Counted from the stretch's first letter, positions 42,020 through 55,381 are shown. The stretch is 64,000 nt of DNA from Saccharopolyspora endophytica (GCF_018070075.1 NZ_JAGPXE010000004.1:248001-312000), one strand, 5' to 3'. Notes: a model not told the origin generated them from the letters alone. Translations and numbers: made by a program.

Positions 42020-44530
42020 TCAGAGCTCGCCGACGTCGGTGATGCGGACGACCGCGCTCCCGGCTTCGTCGGAGGCCGCGAGGTCGACTTCGGCGCTGAT
42101 GCCCCAGTCGTGGTCCTCGGCCGGGTCGGCGAAGATCTGCCGCACCAGCCAGCGCTCGGACTCCTCGGTGATCATGATCATCCGCGGGCCGCGCGCGTCC
42201 GGACCGATGCCGATCTCGTCGTGCTCGTCGAAGTAGTCCTCCAGCGCGCCCGCCCAGGCGTCGGCGTCCCAGCCCTCGTCCGCGTCGAGCTCGCCGAGCG
42301 CCTCGTAGCGTCGCAGCGCGGCGAGTTCGACGCGGCGGAACAGCGCGTTGCGGACCTGCACGCGGAAGGCGCGCAGGTTGCGGGTGACGCGCTCGGGCTC
42401 GACCGGTGCGGCCTTGGCGGGATCCTCGCCGGGGTGGCGCAGCTTCTCCCACTCGTCGAGGAGGCTGGAGTCGACCTGGCGGACCAGCTCGCCGAGCCAC
42501 TCGATGATGTCGGTGAGCTCCTCGGTCTTGGCGTCGTCGGGCACCGTGTGCCGCAGCGCCTTGTAGACGTCGGCGAGGTAGCGCAGCACGAGCCCTTCGG
42601 AGCGGGCGAGCCCGTAGTGGTTGACGAACTCGACGAAGTTCATCGCCCGCTCGTACATGTCGCGCGCGACGGACTTCGGCGACAGCTCGTGCTCACCGAC
42701 CCACGGGTGACCCTTGCTGTAGGTCTCGTACGCGGCTTCGAGGAGCTCTTCGAGCGGCTTGGGGTGGGTGATCTCCTCCAGCAGCTCCATGCGCTCGTCG
42801 TACTCGATGCCGTCGGCCTTCATCTGCGCGACGGCTTCACCGCGGGCCTTGAACTGCTGCTGCGACAACACCTGTCGCGGATCGTCCAACGTGGACTCGA
42901 TGACGCTGAGCACGTCCAGCGCGTAGGTCGGCGACTCGGTGCCGAGCAGTTCGATGGCGGCCAGCGCGAACGGCGACAGCGGCTGGTTGAGCGCGAAGTC
43001 GAACTGCAGGTCCACCGTCACCCGGACCCTCCGGCCCTGGTCGTCGGGGGTGTCGAGCTGCTCGACGACGTCGGCGGCCAGCAGCGCCCGGTAGATCGCG
43101 ATGGCCCGCAGGATGTGCCTGCGCTGGGTGGGCCGGTCCTCGTGGTTGTCCTCCAGCAGGTGGCGCATCGCCGAGAAGGCGTCCCCCGGCCGGTTGATCA
43201 CGTTGAGCAGCATCGAGTGGCTGACGTTGAAGCTGGAGCGCAGCGGCTCCGGCTCGGCCTCCACCAGCTTCTCGAAGGTCTTCTCGCTCCACGACACGAA
43301 GCCCTCGGGAGCCTTCTTGCGCACCAGCTTGCGCTTCTTCTTCGGGTCGTCCCCGGCCTTGGCCAGCGCCCGCTCGTTCTCGATCTCGTGCTCCGGCGCC
43401 TGCACCACGACGAAACCGGCGGTGTCGTATCCCGCGCGACCGGCGCGACCGGCGATCTGGTGGAACTCGCGCGCCTTGAGGTGCCGGGTGCGGATCCCGT
43501 CGTACTTGGTCAGCCCGGTGATGAGCACGGTGCGGATCGGCACGTTGATGCCCACGCCGAGCGTGTCGGTGCCGCAGATGACCTTGAGCAGCCCGGCCTG
43601 CGCGAGCTGCTCCACCAGCCGCCGGTACTTGGGCAGCATCCCGGCGTGGTGCACGCCGATGCCGTGCCTGACCAGTCGCGACAGCGTCTTGCCGAAGCCC
43701 GCGGTGAACCGGAAGTCGCCGATCGCCTCGGCGATGGCGTCGCGCTGCTCGCGGGAGGCGACCTTGACGCTCATCAGCGCCTGCGCCTGCTCCAGCGCGG
43801 AGGCCTGGTTGAAGTAGACGACGTAGACCGGGGCCTGCTGGCCCGCGAGGAGTTCCTCGATGGTCTCGTGCAGCGGGGTCTTGGCGTAGCGGAAGTTCAG
43901 CGGGATGGGCCGCTCGGCGGAGGTGACCACCGCCGTGGTGCGGCCGGTGCGGCGGGTCAGGTCCTCCTCGAAGGAACTGACGTCGCCGAGCGTGGCCGAC
44001 ATGAGCACGAACTGGACGCGCGGCAGCTCCAGCAGCGGTACCTGCCAGGCCCAGCCGCGATCGGGTTCGGCGTAGAAGTGGAACTCGTCCATCACGACCT
44101 GGTCGACGTCGGCGTCCGCGCCGTCGCGCAACGCGATGTTGGCCAGGATCTCCGCGGTGCAGCAGATGATGGGCGCGTCGGCGTTGACGCTGGAGTCACC
44201 GGTCATCATGCCGACGTTCTCCGCGCCGAAGACGTCGACGAGGCTGAAGAACTTCTCCGAGACCAGCGCCTTGATCGGCGCGGTGTAGAAGCTGCGCTTG
44301 CCGGTGGCCAGGGCCGCGAAGTGCGCGCCGGTGGCCACCATGCTCTTACCCGATCCGGTGGGGGTCGACAGGATCACGTTCGCGCCGGTCACGACCTCCA
44401 TCAGCGCTTCTTCCTGCGCCGGGTAGAGCTCGATCCCCAGTGAGATCGTCCATTCGACGAACGCCTCGAACTGGGCATCGGGATCGGGATCGCCGGCGGT
44501 GAGCGCTGGGAGCTGGTCGGTGAGCTTCAT
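42020..44530 (-). CDS. Ski2-like DEAD/H-box RNA helicase with DUF3516
   Basis: An 836-residue SF2 helicase. Motif I STPTGSGKS (55-63), motif II DEFH (148-151), motif III SAT and motif VI QIAGRAGRAG mark the two RecA-like domains; the region after about residue 400 is the actinobacterial DUF3516 module (FNVSHSMLLNVINRPGDAFSAMRHLLEDN onward). It probably unwinds structured RNA in decay or ribosome metabolism. The DUF3516 type is widespread in actinobacteria but little studied. Start at 44530 (MKLTDQLPAL) is preferred to 44554 since the longer N-terminus adds only a linker-like octapeptide. It is transcribed alone or with the stress-protein gene. Confidence 0.93.
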   Translation of the reverse strand: MKLTDQLPALTAGDPDPDAQFEAFVEWTISLGIELYPAQEEALMEVVTGANVILSTPTGSGKSMVATGAHFAALATGKRSFYTAPIKALVSEKFFSLVDVFGAENVGMMTGDSSVNADAPIICCTAEILANIALRDGADADVDQVVMDEFHFYAEPDRGWAWQVPLLELPRVQFVLMSATLGDVSSFEEDLTRRTGRTTAVVTSAERPIPLNFRYAKTPLHETIEELLAGQQAPVYVVYFNQASALEQAQALMSVKVASREQRDAIAEAIGDFRFTAGFGKTLSRLVRHGIGVHHAGMLPKYRRLVEQLAQAGLLKVICGTDTLGVGINVPIRTVLITGLTKYDGIRTRHLKAREFHQIAGRAGRAGYDTAGFVVVQAPEHEIENERALAKAGDDPKKKRKLVRKKAPEGFVSWSEKTFEKLVEAEPEPLRSSFNVSHSMLLNVINRPGDAFSAMRHLLEDNHEDRPTQRRHILRAIAIYRALLAADVVEQLDTPDDQGRRVRVTVDLQFDFALNQPLSPFALAAIELLGTESPTYALDVLSVIESTLDDPRQVLSQQQFKARGEAVAQMKADGIEYDERMELLEEITHPKPLEELLEAAYETYSKGHPWVGEHELSPKSVARDMYERAMNFVEFVNHYGLARSEGLVLRYLADVYKALRHTVPDDAKTEELTDIIEWLGELVRQVDSSLLDEWEKLRHPGEDPAKAAPVEPERVTRNLRAFRVQVRNALFRRVELAALRRYEALGELDADEGWDADAWAGALEDYFDEHDEIGIGPDARGPRMIMITEESERWLVRQIFADPAEDHDWGISAEVDLAASDEAGSAVVRITDVGEL

Positions 44531-44683
44531 CGTCCCCCCATCGTCCCTGGCCACCCCCGGCGCTGGTCACCCGGGGTGGCCAGGCACGACCCTTCCTCCG
44601 GCCCGGTGTCGTTGCTGGTGGAAGACCCCGGTGATCAGCGACCATGGGAGATGGCCTCGATGTCGGGCGAGAGGAGGGGCGCC

Positions 44684-44881
44684 ATGTCGACCCGCAACGT
44701 GCGCTTCGTCGGCGGGCCGCTGGACGGCAGAGTCCAGGACCTGCGCGACCACGAAGCAGTCGCAGGCCGCCTGCTCAAGCACATCCACCTGCACGACGGC
44801 CCGAAGATCGAAACCCAGTACGAACTCCACTACACCCCGGAGCACGGCTGGGTGTACCACCTCTGCGGCACCCAGCCGTAG
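44684..44881 (+). CDS. Small conserved hypothetical protein
   Basis: A 65-residue soluble protein, MSTRNVRFVGGPLDGRVQDL onward. The FVGGPLDGR start and YELHYTPEHGWVYHL end resemble a small actinomycete family I know only as hypothetical. Start ATG 44684 has GAGGAGGGG just upstream, a strong ribosome site that excludes earlier in-frame starts. It is followed by a clear hairpin terminator, so it is an independent unit. No function can be offered. Confidence 0.75.
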   Translation: MSTRNVRFVGGPLDGRVQDLRDHEAVAGRLLKHIHLHDGPKIETQYELHYTPEHGWVYHLCGTQP

Positions 44882-44916
44882 CTGTGGAGAAACGCGCGAC
44901 CGCCCCAGCGTCAGGC

Positions 44917-44936
44917 AAGCGACGCAGTCGCTTTTT
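44917..44936 (+). terminator. Rho-independent terminator after the small ORF
   Basis: AAGCGAC (44917-44923) and GTCGCTT (44927-44933) form a perfect 7-bp stem with a 3-base loop, followed directly by TTT. One of the few textbook terminators in the window. Confidence 0.85.
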
Positions 44937-44957
44937 CCGTGCCCCACCAGAGCAACC

Positions 44958-45080
44958 GGCACCGCCGCGGGTTCTCAGACGTCTTCTGGGGAGGACAGCC
45001 GACGTGTCGTGTTTGGCATACACAAGTCTCGGATCCCGGAGCCAGAAGGCGTCTGAGGTTCCGCTACCCGCACCGCCACG
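44958..45080. repeat. Structured repeat element, copy 2
   Basis: Same layout as copy 1. The 16-bp stem is CTCAGACGTCTTCTGG (44974-44989) with CCAGAAGGCGTCTGAG (45042-45057), perfect apart from one G-U-type pair, although the bases differ from copy 1. Flanks GCACCGCCGCGGGTT and GTTCCGCTACCCGCACCGC are conserved. The inner hairpin is shorter: GTGT-TTGGCAT-ACAC. It lies between the terminator of the small ORF and mutA. Confidence 0.9.
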
Positions 45081-45195
45081 CACGACGACCACTGAGCAGT
45101 TGCCTGCGAAGCCACCACCAGCAAAAGTGAACGCCGTTTACCATTCAGAGACACGCGTCACAGATTTGATCGGTTTCACATCCGAATTGGCGGCT

Positions 45196-45201
45196 TACCA
45201 T
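45196..45201 (+). promoter_or_regulatory. Candidate -10 box for a leaderless mutA transcript
   Basis: TACCAT ends 7 bases before the mutA ATG at 45209, and no Shine-Dalgarno sequence precedes that ATG. In actinobacteria this spacing usually means that transcription starts at the A of the ATG. No clear -35 element is visible. Confidence 0.4.
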
Positions 45202-45208
45202 CCTCCGT

Positions 45209-47073
45209 ATGGTGGCGCACTCGACGACGAGCGGCGGCCGGCCGGAGCTCCCGCTGGCTGCGGAGTTCCCGGAGCCGACCCGCGAGCAGTGGCAAGCCCA
45301 GGTCCACAAGGTGCTGGAACGATCCGGTCTGGTCGGTGATGAGCCGCCTGCCGGTCCGGTCGAGGACGTGCTGAACTCGACGACCCACGACGGCATCCGG
45401 GTGCGCCCGCTCTACACCTCCGCGCCCGCCGATCCGGGGCTTCCGGGCCTGGCGCCGTTCGTGCGCGGCAGCCGGCCGCAGGGCGGTGTCGCCGAGGGCT
45501 GGGACGTGCGCCAGCGCCACGAGCACCCCGACGCCGCCGAGACCAACCGCGAGGTCCTGGCCGACCTCTACAACGGCGTCTCCTCCCTCTGGCTGCGCCT
45601 GAGTGCGGCCGGGATCGCGATCGACGACCTCGCCGACGCCCTCAACGGCGTGCACCTGGACATGATCGGCGTGACGCTGGACGCGGGCGCGGATTTCGCC
45701 GCCGCCGCGAAGGCGTTCCTCGCCCTGGCCGCCGAGCAGGGCGTGCCCTCCGGTGAGCTGCGCGGCAACCTCGGCGCCGACCCGCTGGCCGTGCAGGCTC
45801 GCACCGGCCAGGCCGGTGACCGCGACGCCGCCGTCGAGCTCGCCCAGCGCTGCGCGGCCGAGTTCCCCCAGCTCACAGCACTGACGGTGGATGCACTGCC
45901 GTTCCACGACGCGGGTGGCTCCGACGCCGAGGAGCTGGGCTGCTCGCTGGCCGTCGGGGTGACCTACCTGCGGTGGCTGACCGAGGCCGGACTCGACGTC
46001 GACACCGCCGCCGGTCAGCTGGAGTTCCGCTACGCCGCCACCGCGGACCAGTTCCTGACCATCGCCAAGCTGCGCGCCGCCCGCCGCCTGTGGGAGCAGG
46101 TCACCCGCTCCTCCGGGGTGAGCGAGCAGGCCCGGGCGCAGACCCAGCACGCGGTGACCTCGCAGGCGATGCTGACCCGCCGCGACCCCTGGGTGAACAT
46201 GCTGCGCGGCACCATCGCCACCTTCGCCGCCGGAGTCGGCGGGGCCCAGTCGGTCACGACGCTGCCGTTCGACGCCGCGATCGGCCTGCCGGACGACTTC
46301 GCCCGCCGCATCGCCCGCAACACCCAGGCGCTGCTGCTGGAGGAATCCCACCTCGCGCAGGTCATCGACCCCGCAGGCGGCTCCTGGTACGTCGAATCGC
46401 TGACCGACGAGCTCGCCCGCAAGGCGTGGTCGTGGTTCCAGCGCATCGAGGCCGTCGGCGGCATGCCGGAGGCCCTGCGGTCCGGGCTGGTGGCCGAGGA
46501 GATCGAGGACACCTGGCAGAACCGCCGCGAGGCGATCGCGCGCCGCAGCGACGCCATCACCGGGGTGACCGAGTTCCCGAACCTGCACGAGGCGCCGCTG
46601 GAGCGCACGCCCGCTCCGGAGCAGCCCGGCGGCGGCTTGCCGGTGCACCGCTACGCGGAGGACTTCGAGGCGCTGCGCGACGCCGCCGACGCGCGGCTGG
46701 CCGACACCGGTGAGCGCCCGGCGGTGTTCCTCGCGACGCTGGGGTCGCTGGCGGCGCACAACGCGCGGGCCTCGTTCGCCCGCAACCTGTTCGCCGCGGG
46801 CGGTCTGGAATCCACCGAAGCGGGTGCGACCGACTCGACCGACGCGGTGCTGGCCGCCTACGCGGGCGCCCCGGTGGTGTGCCTGTGCTCCAGCGACGAG
46901 ATCTACGCCGAGCGCGCCGCCGAGACCGCGCAGGCGCTTCGGCAGGCCGGTGCGAAAACCGTTCTGCTGGCCGGGAAACCGAGCGACGTCGACGGCGTCG
47001 ACGGCTACGTCCACGCCGGTTGCGACGCGCTGACCGTCCTCGACGCCGTGCACGCCGAGTTGGGAGTCCGACG

Positions 47074-47077
<4 letters not shown>
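45209..47077 (+). CDS. mutA: Methylmalonyl-CoA mutase, small (beta) subunit
   Basis: A 622-residue small subunit of adenosylcobalamin-dependent methylmalonyl-CoA mutase. It carries the mutase TIM-barrel ([47 protein letters not shown] loop replaced) and a flavodoxin-like C-terminal domain, but lacks the B12-binding D-x-H-x-x-G motif, as expected for the non-catalytic subunit. With MutB it interconverts succinyl-CoA and (R)-methylmalonyl-CoA, linking propionate metabolism and supply of polyketide extender units. The stop overlaps the mutB start (ATGA), so subunit ratios are coupled. Confidence 0.95.
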
Positions 47078-49277
<2,200 letters not shown>

Positions 49278-49278
<1 letters not shown>

Positions 49279-50264
49279 TGCCGCGCAAGATCGACATCCA
49301 CGACTACGCCCAGGGCGTCCTCGACGGCTCGCGCACCAAGCTCGCGCAGGCCATCACCCTGGTGGAGTCCACCCGCGCCGACCACCGCGCGCTGACCCAG
49401 GAGCTGCTCACCGAGCTGCTCCCGCACACCGGCGGTGCGCACCGGATCGGCATCACCGGGGTGCCCGGCGTGGGCAAGTCGACGTTCATCGAGGCGCTCG
49501 GCTCGATGCTCACCGAGCAGGGGCACCGGGTCGCGGTGCTGGCCGTCGACCCGTCGTCGACGCGCAGCGGCGGCAGCATCCTCGGCGACAAGACCCGCAT
49601 GGGCCGGCTCGCCTCGGACCCCTCGGCGTTCGTGCGGCCCTCACCGTCGGCGGGCACGCTCGGCGGCGTCGCCCGCGCCACGCGCGAGACGATCCTGCTG
49701 ATGGAAGCCGCCGGCTACGACGTGGTGCTGGTGGAGACCGTCGGCGTCGGGCAGTCCGAGGTGACGGTGGCCGGGATGGTCGACTGCTTCCTGCTGCTGT
49801 CGCTGGCCCGCACCGGTGACCAGCTGCAGGGCATCAAGAAGGGCGTGCTGGAGCTCGCCGACATCATCGCCGTCAACAAGGCCGACGGCGAGCACGAGAC
49901 GGAGGCCAAGAAGGCCGCCCGCGAGCTCCGCAGCGCCCTGCGACTGCTCACCCCGGTCAGCGCCTCCTGGACTCCCCCGGTCCTGACCTGCAGCGGCCTG
50001 CGGTCGCTGGGCCTGGACACCCTCTGGGAGCAGATCCGCCGGCACCGCGAGACGCTGTCGGAATCCGGCGAACTGGCGGCCAAGCGCAGCAGGCAGCAGA
50101 TCGAGTGGACCTGGTCGATGGTCCGGGACCAGCTCATCGCCGACCTCACCCACGACCCCGAGGTCCAGTCGGTCCTGCCCACCCTCGAATCCCAGGTCGC
50201 CGAAGGCACACTCCCCCCGGCCCAAGCAGCCCACACCCTGCTCAAGACCTTCCGCCGAACCTGA
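49278..50264 (+). CDS. meaB: Methylmalonyl-CoA mutase-associated GTPase
   Basis: A 328-residue G3E-type GTPase of the MeaB/ArgK family, which protects and reloads adenosylcobalamin in the mutase. Walker A GVPGVGKST (61-69), the LAVDPSSTRSGGSILGDKTRM loop, the switch region VETVGVGQSE and the NKAD base-recognition motif are present, with a C-terminal dimerisation helix. Overlap with mutB by one base indicates coupled expression. No signs of truncation. Confidence 0.96.
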
Positions 50265-50312
50265 CGCCCCTCCCCGTCCGCCACTCCCCTCCGAGCGTCA
50301 CCCCCACCGCGC

Positions 50313-50338
50313 GGTCCCCGAATTCAGTGGAAGTGGGG
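50313..50338. repeat. Single unit of the TTCCACTGAA repeat
   Basis: One copy of the unit found in arrays A and B, in reverse orientation (core TTCAGTGGAAGT), between meaB and the GntR gene. The match extends on both sides of the core: in reverse complement it reads CTTCCACTGAATTCGGGGAC. Confidence 0.75.
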
Positions 50339-50452
50339 GTCTCCGTCGGGATTGGGGGTGGGCCCCGGCCCCGGGGGGGTGGTGCGGGTGGGGTCGGGGC
50401 CGATACTGGGGTCGTCATGGCGTCGTGTCGTGCGAATCGAGATGGTGAACGT

Positions 50453-50809
50453 ATGCGGATCGGCGTGGATCCGGACTCCGATGTCCCGCCCTTCGAGCAG
50501 GTGCGGTCCAGCATCGCCGAGCAGATCACCGCTGGAGAGCTGGCGGTCGGGACGAAACTGCCCACCGTGCGGGCCCTGGCGAGCGACCTGGGGATCGCGG
50601 CGAACACCGCGGCGAAGGCCTACCGGGAGCTCGAACAAGCCGGGTTGATCGAAACACGCGGCAGAGCAGGCACTTTCGTCAGCGATGCGGGCGACCAGGC
50701 CGCCGCGCGAGCCGCCGAAGCCGCCGCGACCTACGCGCAGATCACCCAGGCGCTGGGCATCCCCAAGACCGAAGCGCTCGCGATCGTGCAGGCCGCGCTC
50801 AAGGCCTAG
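50453..50809 (+). CDS. Small GntR-family regulator (YtrA-like)
   Basis: A 118-residue regulator with a GntR winged helix (about residues 10-75: PPFEQVRSSIAEQITAGELAVGTKLPTVRALASDLGIAANTAAKAYRELEQAGLIETRGRAGTFV) and only a short helical C-terminus, the YtrA subfamily layout. Such regulators often control ABC transporters or their own operon; none is adjacent. ATG 50453 opens the fold; ATG 50417 would add 12 residues of no pattern. It follows meaB but is probably separate. Target unknown. Confidence 0.88.
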   Translation: MRIGVDPDSDVPPFEQVRSSIAEQITAGELAVGTKLPTVRALASDLGIAANTAAKAYRELEQAGLIETRGRAGTFVSDAGDQAAARAAEAAATYAQITQALGIPKTEALAIVQAALKA

Positions 50810-50843
50810 GGCTCCGCGAAGACCGCGCCGAGCGACGCGCCTC

Positions 50844-51461
50844 CTAACCGACCTCGGCCTGCAGGCCTCGCATCGTCGCGATCTCGTCCTGCTGGGTGAC
50901 CAGGACGTCCTGGGCCATCTCGTGGACCTGCTCGTCGCGGCCGGTGGACAGCAGCTGCGTCGCCATCGTCACCGCGCCCTCGTGGTGAGCGATCATCAGG
51001 TGCAGGAACATCCGGTCGTAGTCGGCGCCGCGCGACGCCGCCAGCTGGGCCAGCTGCTCCGGCGTGGCCATGCCCGGCATCGTCGCGTGGTCGTGCCCGT
51101 GATGCCCGGCGTGCTCGGCGCCGTGGGTGTTGAGCCAGCCCTGCATCATCCCGATCTCCGGGCCCTGCGCGCCGCTGATGCGGTCCGACAGGGCCCGCAG
51201 CTTCGGGTTCTGCGCGCGCTCGCCGGTCAGCGCGGTCATCTCCACCGCCTGCTGGTGGTGGGCGATCATGTTGCGCAGGTAGTCGACCTCGGTCTGGCTC
51301 GCGCCGCCGCGATCGGGGGCCGCGCTGGCCACGACCTGCGGCTGGTCGCCCGGAGCGCCGGGCAGCACGACCGGCGGGCCGGACGGCGCGGGCGGTTCCG
51401 CCGCGCACCCCGCCAGCACGCCCGCTGCCAGCAGAATTCCGCCTAGCGACATCCGCAACAT
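50844..51461 (-). CDS. DUF305 lipoprotein
   Basis: A 205-residue exported lipoprotein. The signal MLRMSLGGILLAAGVLAGC ends in a lipobox (LAGC, Cys19), followed by a Pro-rich linker and two DUF305 halves with YLRNMIAHHQQAVEMTAL and FLHLMIAHHEGAVTMATQLL. The paired His-His motifs and a HAGHHGHDH stretch suggest a ferritin-like helical bundle that binds metal, often copper. Function in this family is not settled. Divergent from the LVIVD protein, with 162 bp between. Confidence 0.93.
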   Translation of the reverse strand: MLRMSLGGILLAAGVLAGCAAEPPAPSGPPVVLPGAPGDQPQVVASAAPDRGGASQTEVDYLRNMIAHHQQAVEMTALTGERAQNPKLRALSDRISGAQGPEIGMMQGWLNTHGAEHAGHHGHDHATMPGMATPEQLAQLAASRGADYDRMFLHLMIAHHEGAVTMATQLLSTGRDEQVHEMAQDVLVTQQDEIATMRGLQAEVG

Positions 51462-51623
51462 CGTCGTCCCTTCTGGGAAAAACGTGGAAAAACTGCCGAA
51501 AAAGCCTATTCCGACTAGAATCTGGCAACACGATACTGGGCAGATGCGGTCGTCCGAAACCGCTGTCGACGGCTGCCCAGGTGTGGCGGCGGCGACTTCG
51601 TCGAACCAGGGGGTTGATCGGTC

Positions 51624-53066
<1,443 letters not shown>

Positions 53067-53079
53067 TCCCCGATGCGTC

Positions 53080-53119
53080 GGCCCCCACCGCAGGAACCGC
53101 GGTGGGGGCCTTCGTCTTT
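53080..53119 (+). terminator. Rho-independent terminator after the LVIVD gene
   Basis: GGCCCCCACCGC (53080-53091) and GCGGTGGGGGCC (53099-53110) form a perfect 12-bp stem with a 7-base loop, followed by the T-rich TTCGTCTTT. It may also serve the convergent GGDEF-EAL gene. Confidence 0.92.
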
Positions 53120-53131
53120 CGCGTCCTGGCG

Positions 53132-55240
53132 TCAGGAGCGGGTGAGGCTGTCCGGGACGTCGAAGGACAGGAGGGGTTCTCCGAGGTGCGGGCCCGCGGC
53201 CACCGAGCAGCCGATCTCGCGCCAGAGGGCGAGCTGCTCCTGCGTCTCGACGGCGTCGACGCACAACCACACGCCGTTCATCAGCGGGATCAGGGAGCGG
53301 AGTGCCTGGATCTCGGGCACGTCCGGGATCTCGGCCTCGTGCACCAGGCGGACGAGGTCGCGGGACAGCCGCACCGAGTCCACCGGCATCTCGCGCAGCA
53401 GCCGGAGTTCGCCGGGCGAGCCGGTGAAGTCGTGCAGCGATGCCTTGACGCCGCGCGAGTTCAGGTGCCGCAGGTTGTCCCGCGCCTCCTCGTTCTCGCT
53501 GATCGCGGCGATCGGCATGCACAACCGCAGCCAGCACGGATCGAGTTCCGATGCGTCGAGCACCCGGTGCACCACGGCCGCCAGGTCGGGGTCGCGACCT
53601 TGGTCGGGGCTCAGCGACACCGACAACCGCACCTGATGACCGGTCTCGTGCCACTCCTCCAGGTGCTGCCAGGCGGTCTGCAGCATCCAGTCGCGCAGCG
53701 ACAGCGTCACCCCGGAGCGCTCGGCCAGGCGCAGGCAGTCGGCGTGCTCGATGACGCCGAAATCACCTGTGTCCCAGCGGAACTCGGCTTCCAAGGTGCA
53801 GAGCTCACCGCCGGAGATCATCACCTGCGGGCGGTAGACGACGTCGAACTCGCCCATCTCCAGCCCGCCGGGCATGATCGCCGCGAGCTGGCTCTCCTCG
53901 CGCTCCTCCGGAGCGAGGTCGGGGTCGAACAGCGCCCACTGCCGCTTGCCCGCGGCTTCCGCGCGCCGCAGCGCGACGTCCGCCGCCCACAGCATGTTCG
54001 CCGCGTCGGCGTCCTCCACGACCCGCTGCACCACGCCGACGCTGGCGGAGGCCGCGATGCCGCGTCCGGCGACGTAGACGGGTTCGGCGAGCATCTCGTT
54101 GATGAGCTGGGTCATCACCGGGACGGTCGGCGTCTCGGCCTGCTCCCAGACCAGCAGCGCGAACTCGGTGCCGCCGAAGCGCGCGACGAGCGCCTCCTCG
54201 TCCTCGACGAGGTTCTCCAGCCTGCGCGCGACGGTCCTGATCAGCTGGTCGCCGACCGGGTAGCCGAGCCCGTCGTTGATCAGCTCGAAGCCGTCCAGCG
54301 CCAGCTGGTAGAGCGAGAGCCGGGCGTCGCGGGGCAGGTTGACCAGCGCCGCTTCCAGGCGGGTGTGGAAGAAGCCGCGGTTGGGCAGACCGGTCAGCGC
54401 GTCGTGCAGCGCCTGGTGCTGGAAGCGGTCCTGCAGCAGGTGCAGCTCGGTGATGTCCTCGACCATGGTGACCACACCGCTCGGCGCACCATCGGCCCCG
54501 CGCAGCACGGAGACGCCCAGGTAGCACCACGCGGCCTGGCCGTCGGCGCGCACTAGGCGCTTGCGGTCGCTGATCCGCTTGGAGTTCGCGCCGTCGATCA
54601 GCTCGCGGTAGGAGGCGCGGAGGTACTCGGCGTCCTCGGGGTGGAAGAGCCGGTCGATGGTCATCGGCACCAGGTCGTCGGCGTGATACCCGAGCACCTG
54701 CTCGAAAGCCGGGTTGACCTGCACGAACCGGCCTTCGAGGTCGCTGATGGCGACGCCGATCGGGGTGGAGGTGAACACCTCGCTGAAGCGCGCTTCGCTG
54801 GCCTTGAGCTCGCGGTCGGTCTTGAGCTTGGAGGTCAGCAGGGCCTTGTTCAGCGTCTCCTGCTGGGCGAAGGTGCTCTCGCGGTCGGCCGCGGCGTACC
54901 CGGCGGCGATCTCGGTGAGCACCGACAGCAGCGCGTCGACCTTCGTGGTGTCCGAGAGCAGCGCGTCCTGAAGAACCCTCAGGGTCACCGAGAGGCTTTC
55001 CTCTCCGGTGGCGCGGATTTCGACGAGCCGGGCACCCACGGCTCGACCGGTCTCGACGGCCTGGGAGCTGTCCCCCAGCGCGAGCACGACCATGTCGAGC
55101 AGTTCCGCGAGGGACGCCTCGACCTCTTCGGGGGAGAAGGGGAGGTAGGAGGTGGCGCGGAGTTCGGCCGTCCAGCGGCGCGCGACATCGGCCCGCCACT
55201 CGGACCCCGGCGGTGGTCCGACCGGATCTCCCTCGCTCAT
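53132..55240 (-). CDS. PAS-GGDEF-EAL protein with degenerate catalytic motifs
   Basis: A 702-residue cytoplasmic protein: an N-terminal helical region (1-145), PAS (about 150-275), GGDEF (about 280-440) and EAL (about 455-690). The diguanylate cyclase signature reads GGTEF (near 355) instead of GG[D/E]EF. The phosphodiesterase signature reads EAEFRW (near 482) instead of EA-L-x-RW, the metal-binding Asn of the VN-S motif is Ser (LSVSLSP), DDFG is replaced by HDFTG, and a catalytic Lys is Arg (DSVRLS). Both halves are therefore probably inactive, and it may bind c-di-GMP or act as a scaffold. The PAS may sense ligand or redox. It is monocistronic and converges on the LVIVD gene. Confidence 0.92.
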   Translation of the reverse strand: MSEGDPVGPPPGSEWRADVARRWTAELRATSYLPFSPEEVEASLAELLDMVVLALGDSSQAVETGRAVGARLVEIRATGEESLSVTLRVLQDALLSDTTKVDALLSVLTEIAAGYAAADRESTFAQQETLNKALLTSKLKTDRELKASEARFSEVFTSTPIGVAISDLEGRFVQVNPAFEQVLGYHADDLVPMTIDRLFHPEDAEYLRASYRELIDGANSKRISDRKRLVRADGQAAWCYLGVSVLRGADGAPSGVVTMVEDITELHLLQDRFQHQALHDALTGLPNRGFFHTRLEAALVNLPRDARLSLYQLALDGFELINDGLGYPVGDQLIRTVARRLENLVEDEEALVARFGGTEFALLVWEQAETPTVPVMTQLINEMLAEPVYVAGRGIAASASVGVVQRVVEDADAANMLWAADVALRRAEAAGKRQWALFDPDLAPEEREESQLAAIMPGGLEMGEFDVVYRPQVMISGGELCTLEAEFRWDTGDFGVIEHADCLRLAERSGVTLSLRDWMLQTAWQHLEEWHETGHQVRLSVSLSPDQGRDPDLAAVVHRVLDASELDPCWLRLCMPIAAISENEEARDNLRHLNSRGVKASLHDFTGSPGELRLLREMPVDSVRLSRDLVRLVHEAEIPDVPEIQALRSLIPLMNGVWLCVDAVETQEQLALWREIGCSVAAGPHLGEPLLSFDVPDSLTRS

Positions 55241-55381
55241 CTCACCCGTCCGTCAGCGTCAACCTGGCGAAGCGAAATCGATCTGCGCGCGCACCTGGTG
55301 GCGCGCACCCGGACAGGATACCGGGCGAGCACCACCAGGGCGTGGAGGCCGTCGGATCAAAATCGATCAACCCGCGGTTGA

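Noticed and set aside
44882-45208. Cobalamin riboswitch before the B12-dependent mutase genes
   Set aside because: No B12-box-like sequence was found, and the mutA transcript looks leaderless.
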